Program-made: the position numbers and the translations under genes
Shown: positions 44,779 to 52,427 of the stretch, piece after piece
Position numbering within the stretch: the stretch's first letter is position 1
How the letters are laid out: each line of letters starts with the position of its first letter
The notes under the pieces: generated by a model
What the model saw: the letters and a program-made list of their open reading frames with translations, nothing else
What the model was told of the DNA's origin: nothing
Databases searched by the model: none
NCBI RefSeq assembly: GCF_014489075.1
Contig: NZ_JACTGR010000004.1
Span: forward strand, 124,001 to 188,000
Reading direction: 5' to 3'
DNA: 64,000 nucleotides
DNA from: Sphingomonas sp. JC676
GTDB lineage: Bacteria; Pseudomonadota; Alphaproteobacteria; Sphingomonadales; Sphingomonadaceae

Positions 44779-44781
44779 GTA

Positions 44782-44861
44782 GATTCCCTACGACTCGTGG
44801 ATTCAGGCCGGTTAGGGGGAAATTAACCTTTTGCCTTCAGACAAGCTTAGGTTAATGAATC
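44782..44861 (+). promoter_or_regulatory. ctrA upstream region with four GANTC sites
   Basis: GANTC (CcrM methylation) sites at 44782-44786, 44792-44796, 44800-44804 and 44857-44861, in an intergenic region of 138 bp. An inverted TTAACCT (44823-44829) / AGGTTAA (44849-44855) lies between them and contains TTAA half-sites as used by CtrA. In Caulobacter one ctrA promoter is controlled by CcrM methylation and CtrA binds its own promoter. Confidence 0.6.
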
Positions 44862-44917
44862 GTCCAGCGTGTTCGGGCAACGGGGCTCCGAGCGTGTTGT
44901 AGACAGGGGAACCGGCG

Positions 44918-45625
44918 ATGCGCGTGCTGTTGATCGAAGACGAGCCTAGCACTGCCAAGGCGATTGAGCTGATGCTCACGACCGAGGGCTTCAACGTCTA
45001 TACTACCGATCTGGGCGAAGAGGGCTTGGACCTCGCCAAGCTCTATGACTACGACATCATCCTGCTCGACCTGAACCTGCCCGACATGCACGGGTACGAC
45101 GTTCTGAAGAAGGTCCGGGTCGCCCGCGTGCAAACGCCGGTGCTGATCCTGTCGGGCATCAACGAAATGGATTCGAAGGTGCGTTCGTTCGGCTTCGGTG
45201 CCGACGATTACGTCACCAAGCCGTTCCACCGCGAAGAGCTGGTCGCGCGCATCCACGCCGTGGTCCGCCGTTCGAAGGGCCATTCGCAGTCGGTCATCCG
45301 CACCGGCAAGCTGGCAGTCAATCTCGACGCGAAGACGGTCGAAGTCGATGGCGCCCGTGTCCATCTGACCGGCAAGGAATATGCGATGCTGGAGCTGCTT
45401 TCGCTCCGCAAGGGCACGACGCTCACCAAGGAAATGTTCCTCAACCACCTGTATGGCGGCATGGACGAACCCGAGCTCAAGATCATCGACGTCTTCATCT
45501 GCAAGCTGCGCAAGAAGCTCAGCATGGCGACCGAAGGCGAGAATTATATCGAGACGGTCTGGGGTCGCGGCTATGTGCTGCGCGAGGCCGACGAAGTCGT
45601 CACGGCGGACACGCAGGTCGCCTGA
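44918..45625 (+). CDS. ctrA: Cell-cycle response regulator CtrA
   Basis: 235 aa OmpR-family regulator, near-full identity in pattern to alphaproteobacterial Ctr[21 protein letters not shown], phospho-acceptor Asp51 ([16 protein letters not shown]), and the DNA-binding winged helix with [29 protein letters not shown] and GRGYVLRE. It binds TTAA-N7-TTAA sites, represses replication initiation in Caulobacter and controls motility and division. Here the C-terminus ends QVA rather than two Ala, the Caulobacter ClpXP tag. SD AGGGGA 7 nt before the ATG. Transcribed alone. Confidence 0.97.
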   Translation: MRVLLIEDEPSTAKAIELMLTTEGFNVYTTDLGEEGLDLAKLYDYDIILLDLNLPDMHGYDVLKKVRVARVQTPVLILSGINEMDSKVRSFGFGADDYVTKPFHREELVARIHAVVRRSKGHSQSVIRTGKLAVNLDAKTVEVDGARVHLTGKEYAMLELLSLRKGTTLTKEMFLNHLYGGMDEPELKIIDVFICKLRKKLSMATEGENYIETVWGRGYVLREADEVVTADTQVA

Positions 45626-45650
45626 TCAGGGGAAACAGCGGGGGCTGAAT

Positions 45651-45678
45651 AGGCCGCGGTTCGCAAGGACCGCGGCCT
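45651..45678. terminator. Intrinsic terminator after ctrA
   Basis: 10-bp arms AGGCCGCGGT (45651-45660) and ACCGCGGCCT (45669-45678), 8-nt loop, then TTTCCTTTC. It lies between convergent ctrA and the AraC gene. Confidence 0.85.
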
Positions 45679-45685
45679 TTTCCTT

Positions 45686-46636
45686 TCAGGCTGCCAGGGC
45701 CTCACGCGCCCAGGTCGCCGGGGGGGCGCCATATTCGCGCTTGAACGCCCGATTGAACGCGGCTTCCGAACTGAACCCCACCGAATAGGCGACGCTGCAG
45801 GCGTTCTGCCGCTGGTCGCGCAGCATGTCGGCGGCGATCTTCATCCGCCAGCGCGCACAATATTGCATCGGCGATTCGCCGATAACGGCACGGAACCGGT
45901 CGGTCAGCACCGACTTCGATACCGCGGCCTGGCGTGCCAGACTGTCGAGCGTCCAGTTCTCGGCATAGCGCTGGTGGATGAGCGCCAGCGACTTACCCAC
46001 TACCGCATCGCGCAGGCCCGCCAGCCAGCCACGATGATCGTCGGGCAGCGCGGCGACGTAGCGCCGCACGGCTTCGGCGAACAGGCCTTCGGCAAGCTTG
46101 CCGACCATCTCGGGCGAGTTGGTGGCGACGCTCTGCGCGGCGAAGTCGAGCGTCTTGGCGACCCAATCGCTGCCTGCCGCATCCGCGCTGATCACCATCA
46201 TCGGCGGCAGGCTCTGCAGCAGCATGTTGTCGGGCGTGGTCGTGCCCAGATAGCCGCAATAGAGCGACACGCGCGTGCCGTTGCCGCCGCCGCGCAGCCG
46301 CATGATGCCGTCGTCGCCGATATGCACCAGCATCTCGTGCGCGTCGATCGGCGCCGGCCGGGGCCAGGGGCCGTGCAGATAATGCGGCACATTCTGGGGG
46401 AGCAGCACGATCTCGCCCTCGTGCACGTCCATGGTCATGCCGTCGCCCAGGTCGCAGGTCATGCGACCCTCGCGGACATAGTGATAGGCGATCAGCTGGC
46501 GCGGCACGGGGAAGAAGCGCGCGCAATCCTCGGGCCCGAAATGGGAGAAGACCGACCAGGGCGCCCGGAAGTCGGACGCAACGAAGACGCCGCCCGACAA
46601 GCGCAGCGCAGTCAACATTTCCTGCAACACATCCAT
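45686..46636 (-). CDS. AraC-family transcriptional regulator
   Basis: 316 aa. An N-terminal cupin-like ligand domain (AraC_binding, cupin_6 type: FSHFGPEDCARFFPVPRQLIAYHYV, GEIVLLPQNVPHYL) and two HTH motifs in the C-terminus (WTLDSLARQAAVSKSVLTDRFRAVIGESPMQY, then ACSVAYSVGFSSEAAFNRAFKREYG). AAGGAGA lies 6 nt before the ATG. Divergent from the 34-aa/diiron/OsmC cassette, with paired 11-bp direct repeats in its promoter. Likely regulates itself and the cassette (inference). Confidence 0.92.
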   Translation of the reverse strand: MDVLQEMLTALRLSGGVFVASDFRAPWSVFSHFGPEDCARFFPVPRQLIAYHYVREGRMTCDLGDGMTMDVHEGEIVLLPQNVPHYLHGPWPRPAPIDAHEMLVHIGDDGIMRLRGGGNGTRVSLYCGYLGTTTPDNMLLQSLPPMMVISADAAGSDWVAKTLDFAAQSVATNSPEMVGKLAEGLFAEAVRRYVAALPDDHRGWLAGLRDAVVGKSLALIHQRYAENWTLDSLARQAAVSKSVLTDRFRAVIGESPMQYCARWRMKIAADMLRDQRQNACSVAYSVGFSSEAAFNRAFKREYGAPPATWAREALAA

Positions 46637-46653
46637 GATCGCTCTCCTTCCGG

Positions 46654-46685
46654 TCGCTCGATCAAGTCTTTCACTCGCTCGATCA
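46654..46685 (-). promoter_or_regulatory. Direct repeats TCGCTCGATCA (21-bp period)
   Basis: TCGCTCGATCA at 46654-46664 and again at 46675-46685, 21 bp from start to start, i.e. two helical turns. AraC-family operators are usually direct repeats with 21-bp spacing. They are 18-49 bp upstream of the araC-type start codon. No other copy was seen near 46845. Confidence 0.55.
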
Positions 46686-46844
46686 TATCGTGCGAGGCGG
46701 CACTATCCTACTTCACAGTTGTCGCATCGCCATAACGACGACGAAGAATCGACCAAAGATAATTCGTCTGGCGATCAACCAGTACACTGAAGGCCTGTGT
46801 TGCGAACGTGGGGCCGCATGCCTTTGTTATTTGAGGATGAAGCC

Positions 46845-46949
46845 ATGTCTGAACCTAAAGCCTATCGAGCTCAGCAGCTCATATCGATTGCCGGTGCCTG
46901 CTTGGGTACCACGTTGGCCCTGACCATTACTCTACTTCCTATCGCGTGA
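46845..46949 (+). CDS. 34-aa hydrophobic peptide, unknown
   Basis: A 34-residue ORF: polar start MSEPKAYRAQQLIS, then a hydrophobic segment (IAGACLGTTLALTITLLPIA). GAGGA lies 7 nt before the ATG, and the ORF ends 18 bp before the diiron enzyme start, so co-transcription is likely. GC at third codon positions is about half, much less than neighbouring genes, with codons such as CTA, ATA and CGA; that suggests a foreign origin or no real selection. It may be a membrane microprotein, a leader peptide or a substrate. I do not recognise it. Confidence 0.45.
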   Translation: MSEPKAYRAQQLISIAGACLGTTLALTITLLPIA

Positions 46950-46967
46950 CAGGAGAGGCATCCAACC

Positions 46968-47879
46968 ATGTATCATGATTTCACTTATCCTGGCGTGCTA
47001 GCGGTCTCCGCCCGCGCCGCCTGGCAACTCGACGACGTCATGCCTGTCGACGCCGAGCTGGACTTCACCAGGCCCTTCATGCCCGAAGCGCTCGCCCGCA
47101 GCGGCGCGGTGACCGGACTGAGCGTCGACGAACGCCGGCTGCTCAACCAGATTCGCGGGCACGAATATCTCTGCATCTTCGGGCTGGTCGAGGAGATGAT
47201 CCTGCCGTTCCTGCTCGATCATGCGCGGCCCTCGTTGCGCGACGATGATCACCGCGTTCGCGCGCTGCTCCAGTTCGCGTCGGAAGAAGCCAAGCACATC
47301 CATCTGTTCAAACGCTTCCACCAAGCGTTCGTGCGCGGCTTCCCGGTGGAATGCGCGGTGATCGGCCCGGGTGAGGCGATCGCCAACGAGATATTGCGCC
47401 ACGATCCGCTGAGCGTGGCGCTGGTGGTCCTGCAGATCGAGTGGATGACTCAGGATCATTATCTCGAGAGCGTCCGCGACGACCGTGGCCTCGATCCGCT
47501 GTTCAAGAGCCTGCTCCGGCACCACTGGATGGAGGAGGCGCAGCACGCCAAGCTCGACACGCTGATCGTCGAGGCGCTGGCCGAGGGCCGGAGCCCGGCG
47601 GAGATCGATGCTGCGCTCGACGGCTATCTCGAGATCGGGAGCTTCCTCGACAACGGGCTCGCCAGCCAGACCGAGCTTAACCTGGCGGCGTTCGAGCGCG
47701 TCACAGGGCGTACGCTGGGCCCCGACGAGCGCGATGCGTTCCTGGCCGCACAGCACCAGGCCGCGCGCTGGACCTATCTCGGCAGCGGCATGGTCCACCC
47801 CAGGTTCCGCGCCACGCTCGGCGCGATCTCGCCCGCGGCGCGCGACCGCATCGACGCCGTCGCCCCCGCCTTTTTCTGA
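46968..47879 (+). CDS. AurF-like diiron oxygenase
   Basis: 303 aa, ferritin-like helical protein of the AurF (p-aminobenzoate N-oxygenase) family. Probable diiron ligands: Glu75/76 (GLVEEMI), Glu106/107 and His110 (SEEAKHIHLF), Glu158 (LQIEWMTQDHY), Glu189/190 and His193 (HHWMEEAQHAKLD). AurF-type enzymes oxidise arylamines to nitro compounds or hydroxylate alkyl substrates. The substrate is unknown. It is between the 34-aa ORF and an OsmC gene; AGGAGAGG is upstream of the ATG. Cytoplasmic. Confidence 0.82.
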   Translation: MYHDFTYPGVLAVSARAAWQLDDVMPVDAELDFTRPFMPEALARSGAVTGLSVDERRLLNQIRGHEYLCIFGLVEEMILPFLLDHARPSLRDDDHRVRALLQFASEEAKHIHLFKRFHQAFVRGFPVECAVIGPGEAIANEILRHDPLSVALVVLQIEWMTQDHYLESVRDDRGLDPLFKSLLRHHWMEEAQHAKLDTLIVEALAEGRSPAEIDAALDGYLEIGSFLDNGLASQTELNLAAFERVTGRTLGPDERDAFLAAQHQAARWTYLGSGMVHPRFRATLGAISPAARDRIDAVAPAFF

Positions 47880-47910
47880 TCAACACCCAATCAATAATGG
47901 GAGAATGAAC

Positions 47911-48474
47911 ATGCAAGACGTGATGACCCGCAATGTCGTGAACGGCATCGATCTCGATGCGCTTGGCCAGGTCGTCGGCGAGATCGGCGCCGATCCGAGC
48001 AAGGCGCTGGTGCGCTTCGCGGTCTCGACCCGCTGGACGGGCCAGACCGGCAGCCGCAGCAAGGTGTCCGAGATCGTGCTCGGCGGCGAGAAGATCGCCC
48101 GCGACTTCGAGATCGTCGCCGACGAGCCCGAGGAACTGCTCGGTCTCAACAAGGCACCCAATCCGCAGGAACTGCTGATGGCGGCGGTCAATGCCTGCAT
48201 GACCGTGGGTTATGTCGCCGGTGCGGCACTGCACGGGATCACGCTGGACACGCTCGAGATCGAGACCACCGGCCAGCTCGACCTGCGCGGATTCCTGGGA
48301 CTCGATGACGGTGTACCGCCCGGGTACGAGCAGATCGACTATGTTGTGCGGATCGCCGGCAATGGGACGCCCGACCAGTTCGAGGAGATCCACCGCACTG
48401 TGATGGCGACTTCGCCCAACTACTTCAACATGGCGCGCCCGATCCGCATGAACGGCGAGCTCGCCCTGGTTTGA
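47911..48474 (+). CDS. OsmC-family protein with a single cysteine
   Basis: 187 aa, OsmC/Ohr fold (GSRSKVSEIVLGGEKIARDFEIVADEPEELLG then NPQELLMAAVNACMTVGYVAGA with the conserved active-site Cys). The second Cys, at the usual C-terminal helix position, is missing; the protein has only one Cys. OsmC/Ohr peroxide reductases need both, so activity is likely altered. ATG at 47911 has GGGAG 7 nt upstream, better than ATG at 47905. It is 31 bp downstream of the diiron enzyme; same operon. Confidence 0.83.
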   Translation: MQDVMTRNVVNGIDLDALGQVVGEIGADPSKALVRFAVSTRWTGQTGSRSKVSEIVLGGEKIARDFEIVADEPEELLGLNKAPNPQELLMAAVNACMTVGYVAGAALHGITLDTLEIETTGQLDLRGFLGLDDGVPPGYEQIDYVVRIAGNGTPDQFEEIHRTVMATSPNYFNMARPIRMNGELALV

Positions 48475-48480
48475 TCGAGA

Positions 48481-48514
48481 AGGCGGCCGCGGTTCGAAAG
48501 GGCCGTGGCCGCCT
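48481..48514. terminator. Intrinsic terminator after the OsmC gene
   Basis: 12-bp arms AGGCGGCCGCGG (48481-48492) and CCGTGGCCGCCT (48503-48514) with one G-T type mismatch and a 10-nt loop. It separates convergent OsmC and HPP genes; it touches the HPP stop codon. Confidence 0.7.
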
Positions 48515-49175
48515 ATTTGCGCCGCGCTTCGGCGTGGCGCTCGGCGCGCTCGAGCAGCGCTTGCAAATCCTCGACACTGACGTCGAACGCCTCGCCGGTT
48601 TCGGCCAATGCGGCATCGATATCCTCGGCAAGCAGCCGCGGGCGGCCGGTCAGTTGCGCGGCGCGGTGTGGATAGCTGTGGCCCGAGAAGCGGTGGAAGA
48701 CCAGTCCTACCAGGACGAGCAGCGCGGCGTTTAGCCCGACCGGCACTAACGCGAAGGCATAGCCATGGGCGAGGATCGCAGGCCCGCCCAGCACCGGTAA
48801 CAGCACCGTGCCGCCGCCGGGCGCATGCAGGCAGCGCAGCGCCGACATCGCCAGTATCGCGAGCCCGACCGCCATTCCGGCCGCAAAGGCACCATGCCCC
48901 AGCACATGCGCCACCGCGACTCCCACCAGCATCGACACGATATTGCCGCCGATGATCGGCCAGGGCTGCGCGAGCGGGCTGGTCGGCACCGCGAACAGCA
49001 GCACGGCCGAAGCGCCGATCGGTGCGGCCAGCAGCGCGGCTGTGCCGGGCGAGCCCGCGACCATCGTGCTGATTAATGCGGCCAGGCCGATGCCGAGCAG
49101 GGCGCCGATCGAGGCAATACTGCGCTCGCGCCAGTTTGCGCCCGCCAGCAGAGCGAGCCGGAACGGGTTGCGCAT
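48513..49175 (-). CDS. HPP family membrane protein
   Basis: 220 aa with four to five hydrophobic segments in the first 165 residues (ASIGALLGIGLAALIST; AALLAAPIGASAVLLFAVP; WPIIGGNIVSMLVGVAVAHVLG; GMAVGLAILAMSALRCLHAPGG). The HPP motif appears as HAPGGGTVLLPVLGG. HPP proteins are integral membrane proteins, some proposed for nitrite or ion transport. The tail after 165 is charged and cytoplasmic. Start at ATG 49175, or GTG one codon earlier at 49178; it begins right after the amidohydrolase stop, so co-transcribed. Confidence 0.82.
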   Translation of the reverse strand: MRNPFRLALLAGANWRERSIASIGALLGIGLAALISTMVAGSPGTAALLAAPIGASAVLLFAVPTSPLAQPWPIIGGNIVSMLVGVAVAHVLGHGAFAAGMAVGLAILAMSALRCLHAPGGGTVLLPVLGGPAILAHGYAFALVPVGLNAALLVLVGLVFHRFSGHSYPHRAAQLTGRPRLLAEDIDAALAETGEAFDVSVEDLQALLERAERHAEARRK

Positions 49176-49179
49176 CACT

Positions 49180-50832
49180 TTATTTCTTCTGCCACGCCCG
49201 CTGGCCGCCGACCCAGGTCTCGATCACCTGGGTGCCGCGCAGCTCGCTGGGGCCAGCGAGTAGCGGATCGCGATCGACGATCACGAAGTCCGCGCGCATG
49301 CCCGGCGCGAGATGGCCGATCTTGTCCTCGGCAAACCCGGCAAAAGCGGCACCGGTGGTGAAGCCGGCCCAGCCCTGTTCGCGCGTCACCGCCTCTTCGG
49401 GGCGCCAGCCTCCGAACGGCTGCATGTCGGCGTCCTGCCGGGTGAACGACGCCGCCCAGCCGGCCCAGGGATCGGGGCTTTCGACTGGATAGTCCGAACC
49501 GAAAGCGAGCTTGGCGCCGTTGCGAAGCATCGAGCGCCAGGCATAGGCGCCGCCCAGGCGATCGGAACCCAGTCGTGCCTCCGCCATCAGGCGGTCGCTG
49601 GTCTGGTGGACCGGCTGCATCGAGGCGATGATGCCGTATTTGCCGAAGCGTGGCAGATCCTTGGGATCGACGATCTGGGCATGCTCGATCCGCCAGCGGC
49701 GATCGTCCTTGTACGTGTCCGACAGCACCTCGATCGCGTCGAGCACCTGCTGGTTGGCGCGGTCGCCAATCGCATGGACCGCGATCTGGAAGCCGTCCAT
49801 GCTCCCGCGCGTCATCATGTTGAGCAGCTGGTCGTCGCTAAGGAATCCCAGCCCCTTCTGCCCGGGTGCGTCGGCATAGTCGGCCTTGAGCCATGCGCCG
49901 CGCGAGCCGAGCGCGCCGTCGTCATAGAGCTTGATCCCGCCCATCCGCAGGCGATCGCCATACAGCCACGGCGTCGGTCCCTGGCCGGCTACGGCGAGCG
50001 CGGTCTCGACGCCGCTCGCATAGCTCATGATGCGGACCTTCAGGAGACCCAGGTCGCCCATGCGGCGATAGGTGTTCCAGTCGTCGACCGAGGTGCCCAT
50101 GTCGGTGGTGGCGGTGATACCGAGCGAGAGCAGCCTGTCCTGCGCGGCGAGGAACGCGGCATTGCGCTCGCGCGGCGTTGCGCCGGGGACGACCTTGTCG
50201 ATCAGCTTGGTGGCGCCGTCGACGAACACGCCTTCGGGCTTGCCGCCCGCGCTGCGTTCGATGCGCCCGCCTGCGGGATCCTTGGTCGCGGCGGTGACGC
50301 CGGCCAGCTCGATCGCACGGCTATTGGCCCAGCCGGCATGGCCGTCGACCCGCGCGAGCCAGACTGGGCGATCTGCGACGGCGGAATCGAGCTCGGCGGC
50401 GGTTGGGAAGCGGCCGAGCTTCCATTTCTCCTGGTTCCAGCCGCGACCGATCACCCACTTGTTTGGATACGCGGTGGCGTATTCGCGGATCTTGCCCAGT
50501 GCTTCCTGGAGCGAGGTCGTGGCGCTGAGATCGAGCAATTCGAGCTGTTCGCCCAGGCCCATGACATGGCCATGCGCGTCGATCATGCCGGGCAGCAGCG
50601 TCTTGCCGCCCATGTCGATCTTCCAGTCGAGCTTCTTGGGGCGCTTCTCGCCGCTCTTGAGCAACTGCGTCACCTTGCCGTCGCGGGCGATCAGCAGCCC
50701 GGTGAAGCGGATCACTTCGCCGCTCGTGGTCAGCGTCTCGCCGTTGACGTTTTCGACCAGCCCATCGGCATATGCGGCAGGGGCGAGGAGCAAGGCGGCG
50801 GCGATCAGCAGCCGCTTGGTGAGGTTCAGCAT
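49180..50832 (-). CDS. Exported amidohydrolase (YtcJ-like)
   Basis: 550 aa. Signal peptide 1-22 (AYA-D), so periplasmic. Amidohydrolase superfamily: metal-binding HxH in GMIDAHGHVMGLG, IAVHAIGDRANQ, RRWRIEHAQIV, and FGSDYPVE with the catalytic Asp. YtcJ-type members hydrolyse N-acyl or carbamoyl compounds of unknown identity. The ATG at 50832 gives the signal peptide; an upstream in-frame start at 50859 does not. HPP gene follows without a gap. Confidence 0.9.
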   Translation of the reverse strand: MLNLTKRLLIAAALLLAPAAYADGLVENVNGETLTTSGEVIRFTGLLIARDGKVTQLLKSGEKRPKKLDWKIDMGGKTLLPGMIDAHGHVMGLGEQLELLDLSATTSLQEALGKIREYATAYPNKWVIGRGWNQEKWKLGRFPTAAELDSAVADRPVWLARVDGHAGWANSRAIELAGVTAATKDPAGGRIERSAGGKPEGVFVDGATKLIDKVVPGATPRERNAAFLAAQDRLLSLGITATTDMGTSVDDWNTYRRMGDLGLLKVRIMSYASGVETALAVAGQGPTPWLYGDRLRMGGIKLYDDGALGSRGAWLKADYADAPGQKGLGFLSDDQLLNMMTRGSMDGFQIAVHAIGDRANQQVLDAIEVLSDTYKDDRRWRIEHAQIVDPKDLPRFGKYGIIASMQPVHQTSDRLMAEARLGSDRLGGAYAWRSMLRNGAKLAFGSDYPVESPDPWAGWAASFTRQDADMQPFGGWRPEEAVTREQGWAGFTTGAAFAGFAEDKIGHLAPGMRADFVIVDRDPLLAGPSELRGTQVIETWVGGQRAWQKK

Positions 50833-50891
50833 GGATTTGGGGCATAGGGCCTGTTCCAACGCCGCGCCAGATAGTCTAGGCCGCTCGCACC

Positions 50892-52136
50892 ATGGCTACC
50901 AAGACCGTCCCAGCGACCGCTCCGCTCCCCGTGTCCATCCAGGATGTGCGCGAGGCTGCGAAGCGGATTAGAGGCGCGGTGGTCCGCACCCCCACGCTGG
51001 TGAGCAAGACGCTGTCGGAGCTGACCGGCGCGACGGTCTATCTCAAGTTCGAGAACCTCCAGTTCACCGCGGCCTATAAGGAGCGCGGCGCGCTCAACAC
51101 CCTGCTCCAGCTCGACCAGGAAGCGCGCTCGAAGGGCGTCATCGCGGCATCGGCGGGCAATCACGCACAGGGCCTCGCCTATCACGCGACGCGGCTGGGC
51201 ATCCCGAGCACGATCGTGATGCCGAAGAACACGCCGACGGTGAAGATCACCCAGACCGAAGGGCATGGCGCCAATGTGATCCTCGAAGGCGAGACCTTCG
51301 ACGCGGCCTATGCCCATTCGCGACTGCTCGAGGCCGAGCATGGCTATACCTTCGTCCATCCGTTCGACGATCCGCGAATCATCGCGGGACAGGGGACCGC
51401 GGCGCTCGAGATGCTCGAGGACGTGCCGGAGATCGACACGCTGGTGATCCCGATCGGCGGCGGCGGGCTGATCTCGGGCTGCGCGGTTGTCGCCAAGGCG
51501 GCCGGGCATCCGATCGAAATCGTCGGGGTCGAGGCGGAGCTCTTCCCCTCGATGTACAACCGCATCCACCATACCAATATGCCGTGCGCGGGCGACACGC
51601 TCGCCGAAGGCATCGCGGTGAAGGAGCCCGGTGCGATCACCTCGAAGATGGTCGAGGCTTTGGTCGACGACATTGTGCTGGTGAGCGAGCGGCGGCTGGA
51701 GGAGGCGGTGAGCTTGCTCCTGCAGATCGAGAAGACCGTGGTCGAGGGCGCGGGCTCCGCCGGCCTGGCCGCCTTGCTCTCAGAGCCCGAGCGCTTCCGC
51801 GGCAAGGTGGTCGGCACGGTACTGTGCGGCGGCAATATCGACACGCGCCTGCTCGCCAACGTGCTGCTGCGCGACCTCGCCCGGTCGGGCCGGCTGGCGC
51901 GGCTGCGCATCCGGCTGCAGGACCGGCCGGGCGCGCTCTACAATGTCGCACGCATCTTCCACGAACAGGGCGTCAACATCATCGAGGTCTATCACCAGCG
52001 CGTCTTTACGACGCTGCCGGCCAAGGGCCTGATCACCGACATCGAATGCGAGACGCGCGACCGCAATCATCTCGACCGGCTGATCACGGCGCTCAGGCGC
52101 GCGCAATATGAAGTGAGCCAGGTCGAACTCGCCTGA
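50892..52136 (+). CDS. ilvA: Threonine ammonia-lyase (catabolic-type with ACT domain)
   Basis: 414 aa. PLP enzyme turning threonine to 2-oxobutyrate and ammonia. PLP Lys63 in FTAAYKERGALN, and glycine loop PIGGGGLISG. The C-terminal ~80 residues are a single ACT domain (RLRIRLQDRPGALYNVARIF, VNIIEVYHQR), as in the ~410-aa short type rather than the 510-aa IlvA. First step of isoleucine synthesis or threonine breakdown. Divergent from the amidohydrolase. Confidence 0.93.
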   Translation: MATKTVPATAPLPVSIQDVREAAKRIRGAVVRTPTLVSKTLSELTGATVYLKFENLQFTAAYKERGALNTLLQLDQEARSKGVIAASAGNHAQGLAYHATRLGIPSTIVMPKNTPTVKITQTEGHGANVILEGETFDAAYAHSRLLEAEHGYTFVHPFDDPRIIAGQGTAALEMLEDVPEIDTLVIPIGGGGLISGCAVVAKAAGHPIEIVGVEAELFPSMYNRIHHTNMPCAGDTLAEGIAVKEPGAITSKMVEALVDDIVLVSERRLEEAVSLLLQIEKTVVEGAGSAGLAALLSEPERFRGKVVGTVLCGGNIDTRLLANVLLRDLARSGRLARLRIRLQDRPGALYNVARIFHEQGVNIIEVYHQRVFTTLPAKGLITDIECETRDRNHLDRLITALRRAQYEVSQVELA

Positions 52137-52168
52137 GGCCTAAGTTTTCCACAGTTGCGAGCCGAAGC

Positions 52169-52206
52169 GAATCGCACGCGCGACGAACGGAGTCAGCGTG
52201 CGATTC
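52169..52206 (+). terminator. Hairpin downstream of ilvA
   Basis: Inverted repeat with 11-bp arms GAATCGCACGC (52169-52179) and GCGTGCGATTC (52196-52206) around a 16-nt loop, followed by ACCTTTTC. It may terminate ilvA. Each arm contains a GANTC site. Confidence 0.5.
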
Positions 52207-52232
52207 ACCTTTTCGCGCCCAGCGCCTATACT
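52204..52232 (+). promoter_or_regulatory. Promoter-like -35/-10 before bpt
   Basis: TTCACC (52204-52209) and TATACT (52227-52232) with a 17-nt spacer. Transcription from about 52239 would give a ~190-nt leader before the bpt GTG. The leader begins with a hairpin (CGAGGGATTTTTCCTCG at 52244-52260). The 291-bp gap 52137-52427 holds no ORF. Confidence 0.5.
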
Positions 52233-52427
52233 GTTGTCCGATCGAGGGATTTTTCCTCGCGGCGCGCCGCTTGCGGCCGCGGCTAAGTGCTGCATGCGCC
52301 ACTGAATATTTCCAGCCGGCCGTTAACTCTCTTTCATGGTAAAGCGGCTTTTCATCATCATATTACCGCTTCATAGTCGTGTTCGAAGGCCAGTTCGGGC
52401 CAGTTGCGAGCAAGGGATGGACAAGCG

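Noticed and set aside
48481..48514. GGTTCGAA-like tRNA T-arm
   Set aside because: The context is a simple terminator hairpin; no acceptor, D or anticodon arms around it. No tRNA was found in any gap.
49312..50847. 511-aa antisense ORF across the amidohydrolase
   Set aside because: The minus strand encodes a coherent amidohydrolase with HxH and Asp motifs; the plus ORF is compositionally biased and has no motifs.
52144..52153. DnaA-box-like TTTTCCACA after ilvA
   Set aside because: A single degenerate box without AT-rich DNA, clusters or replication genes does not support an origin.
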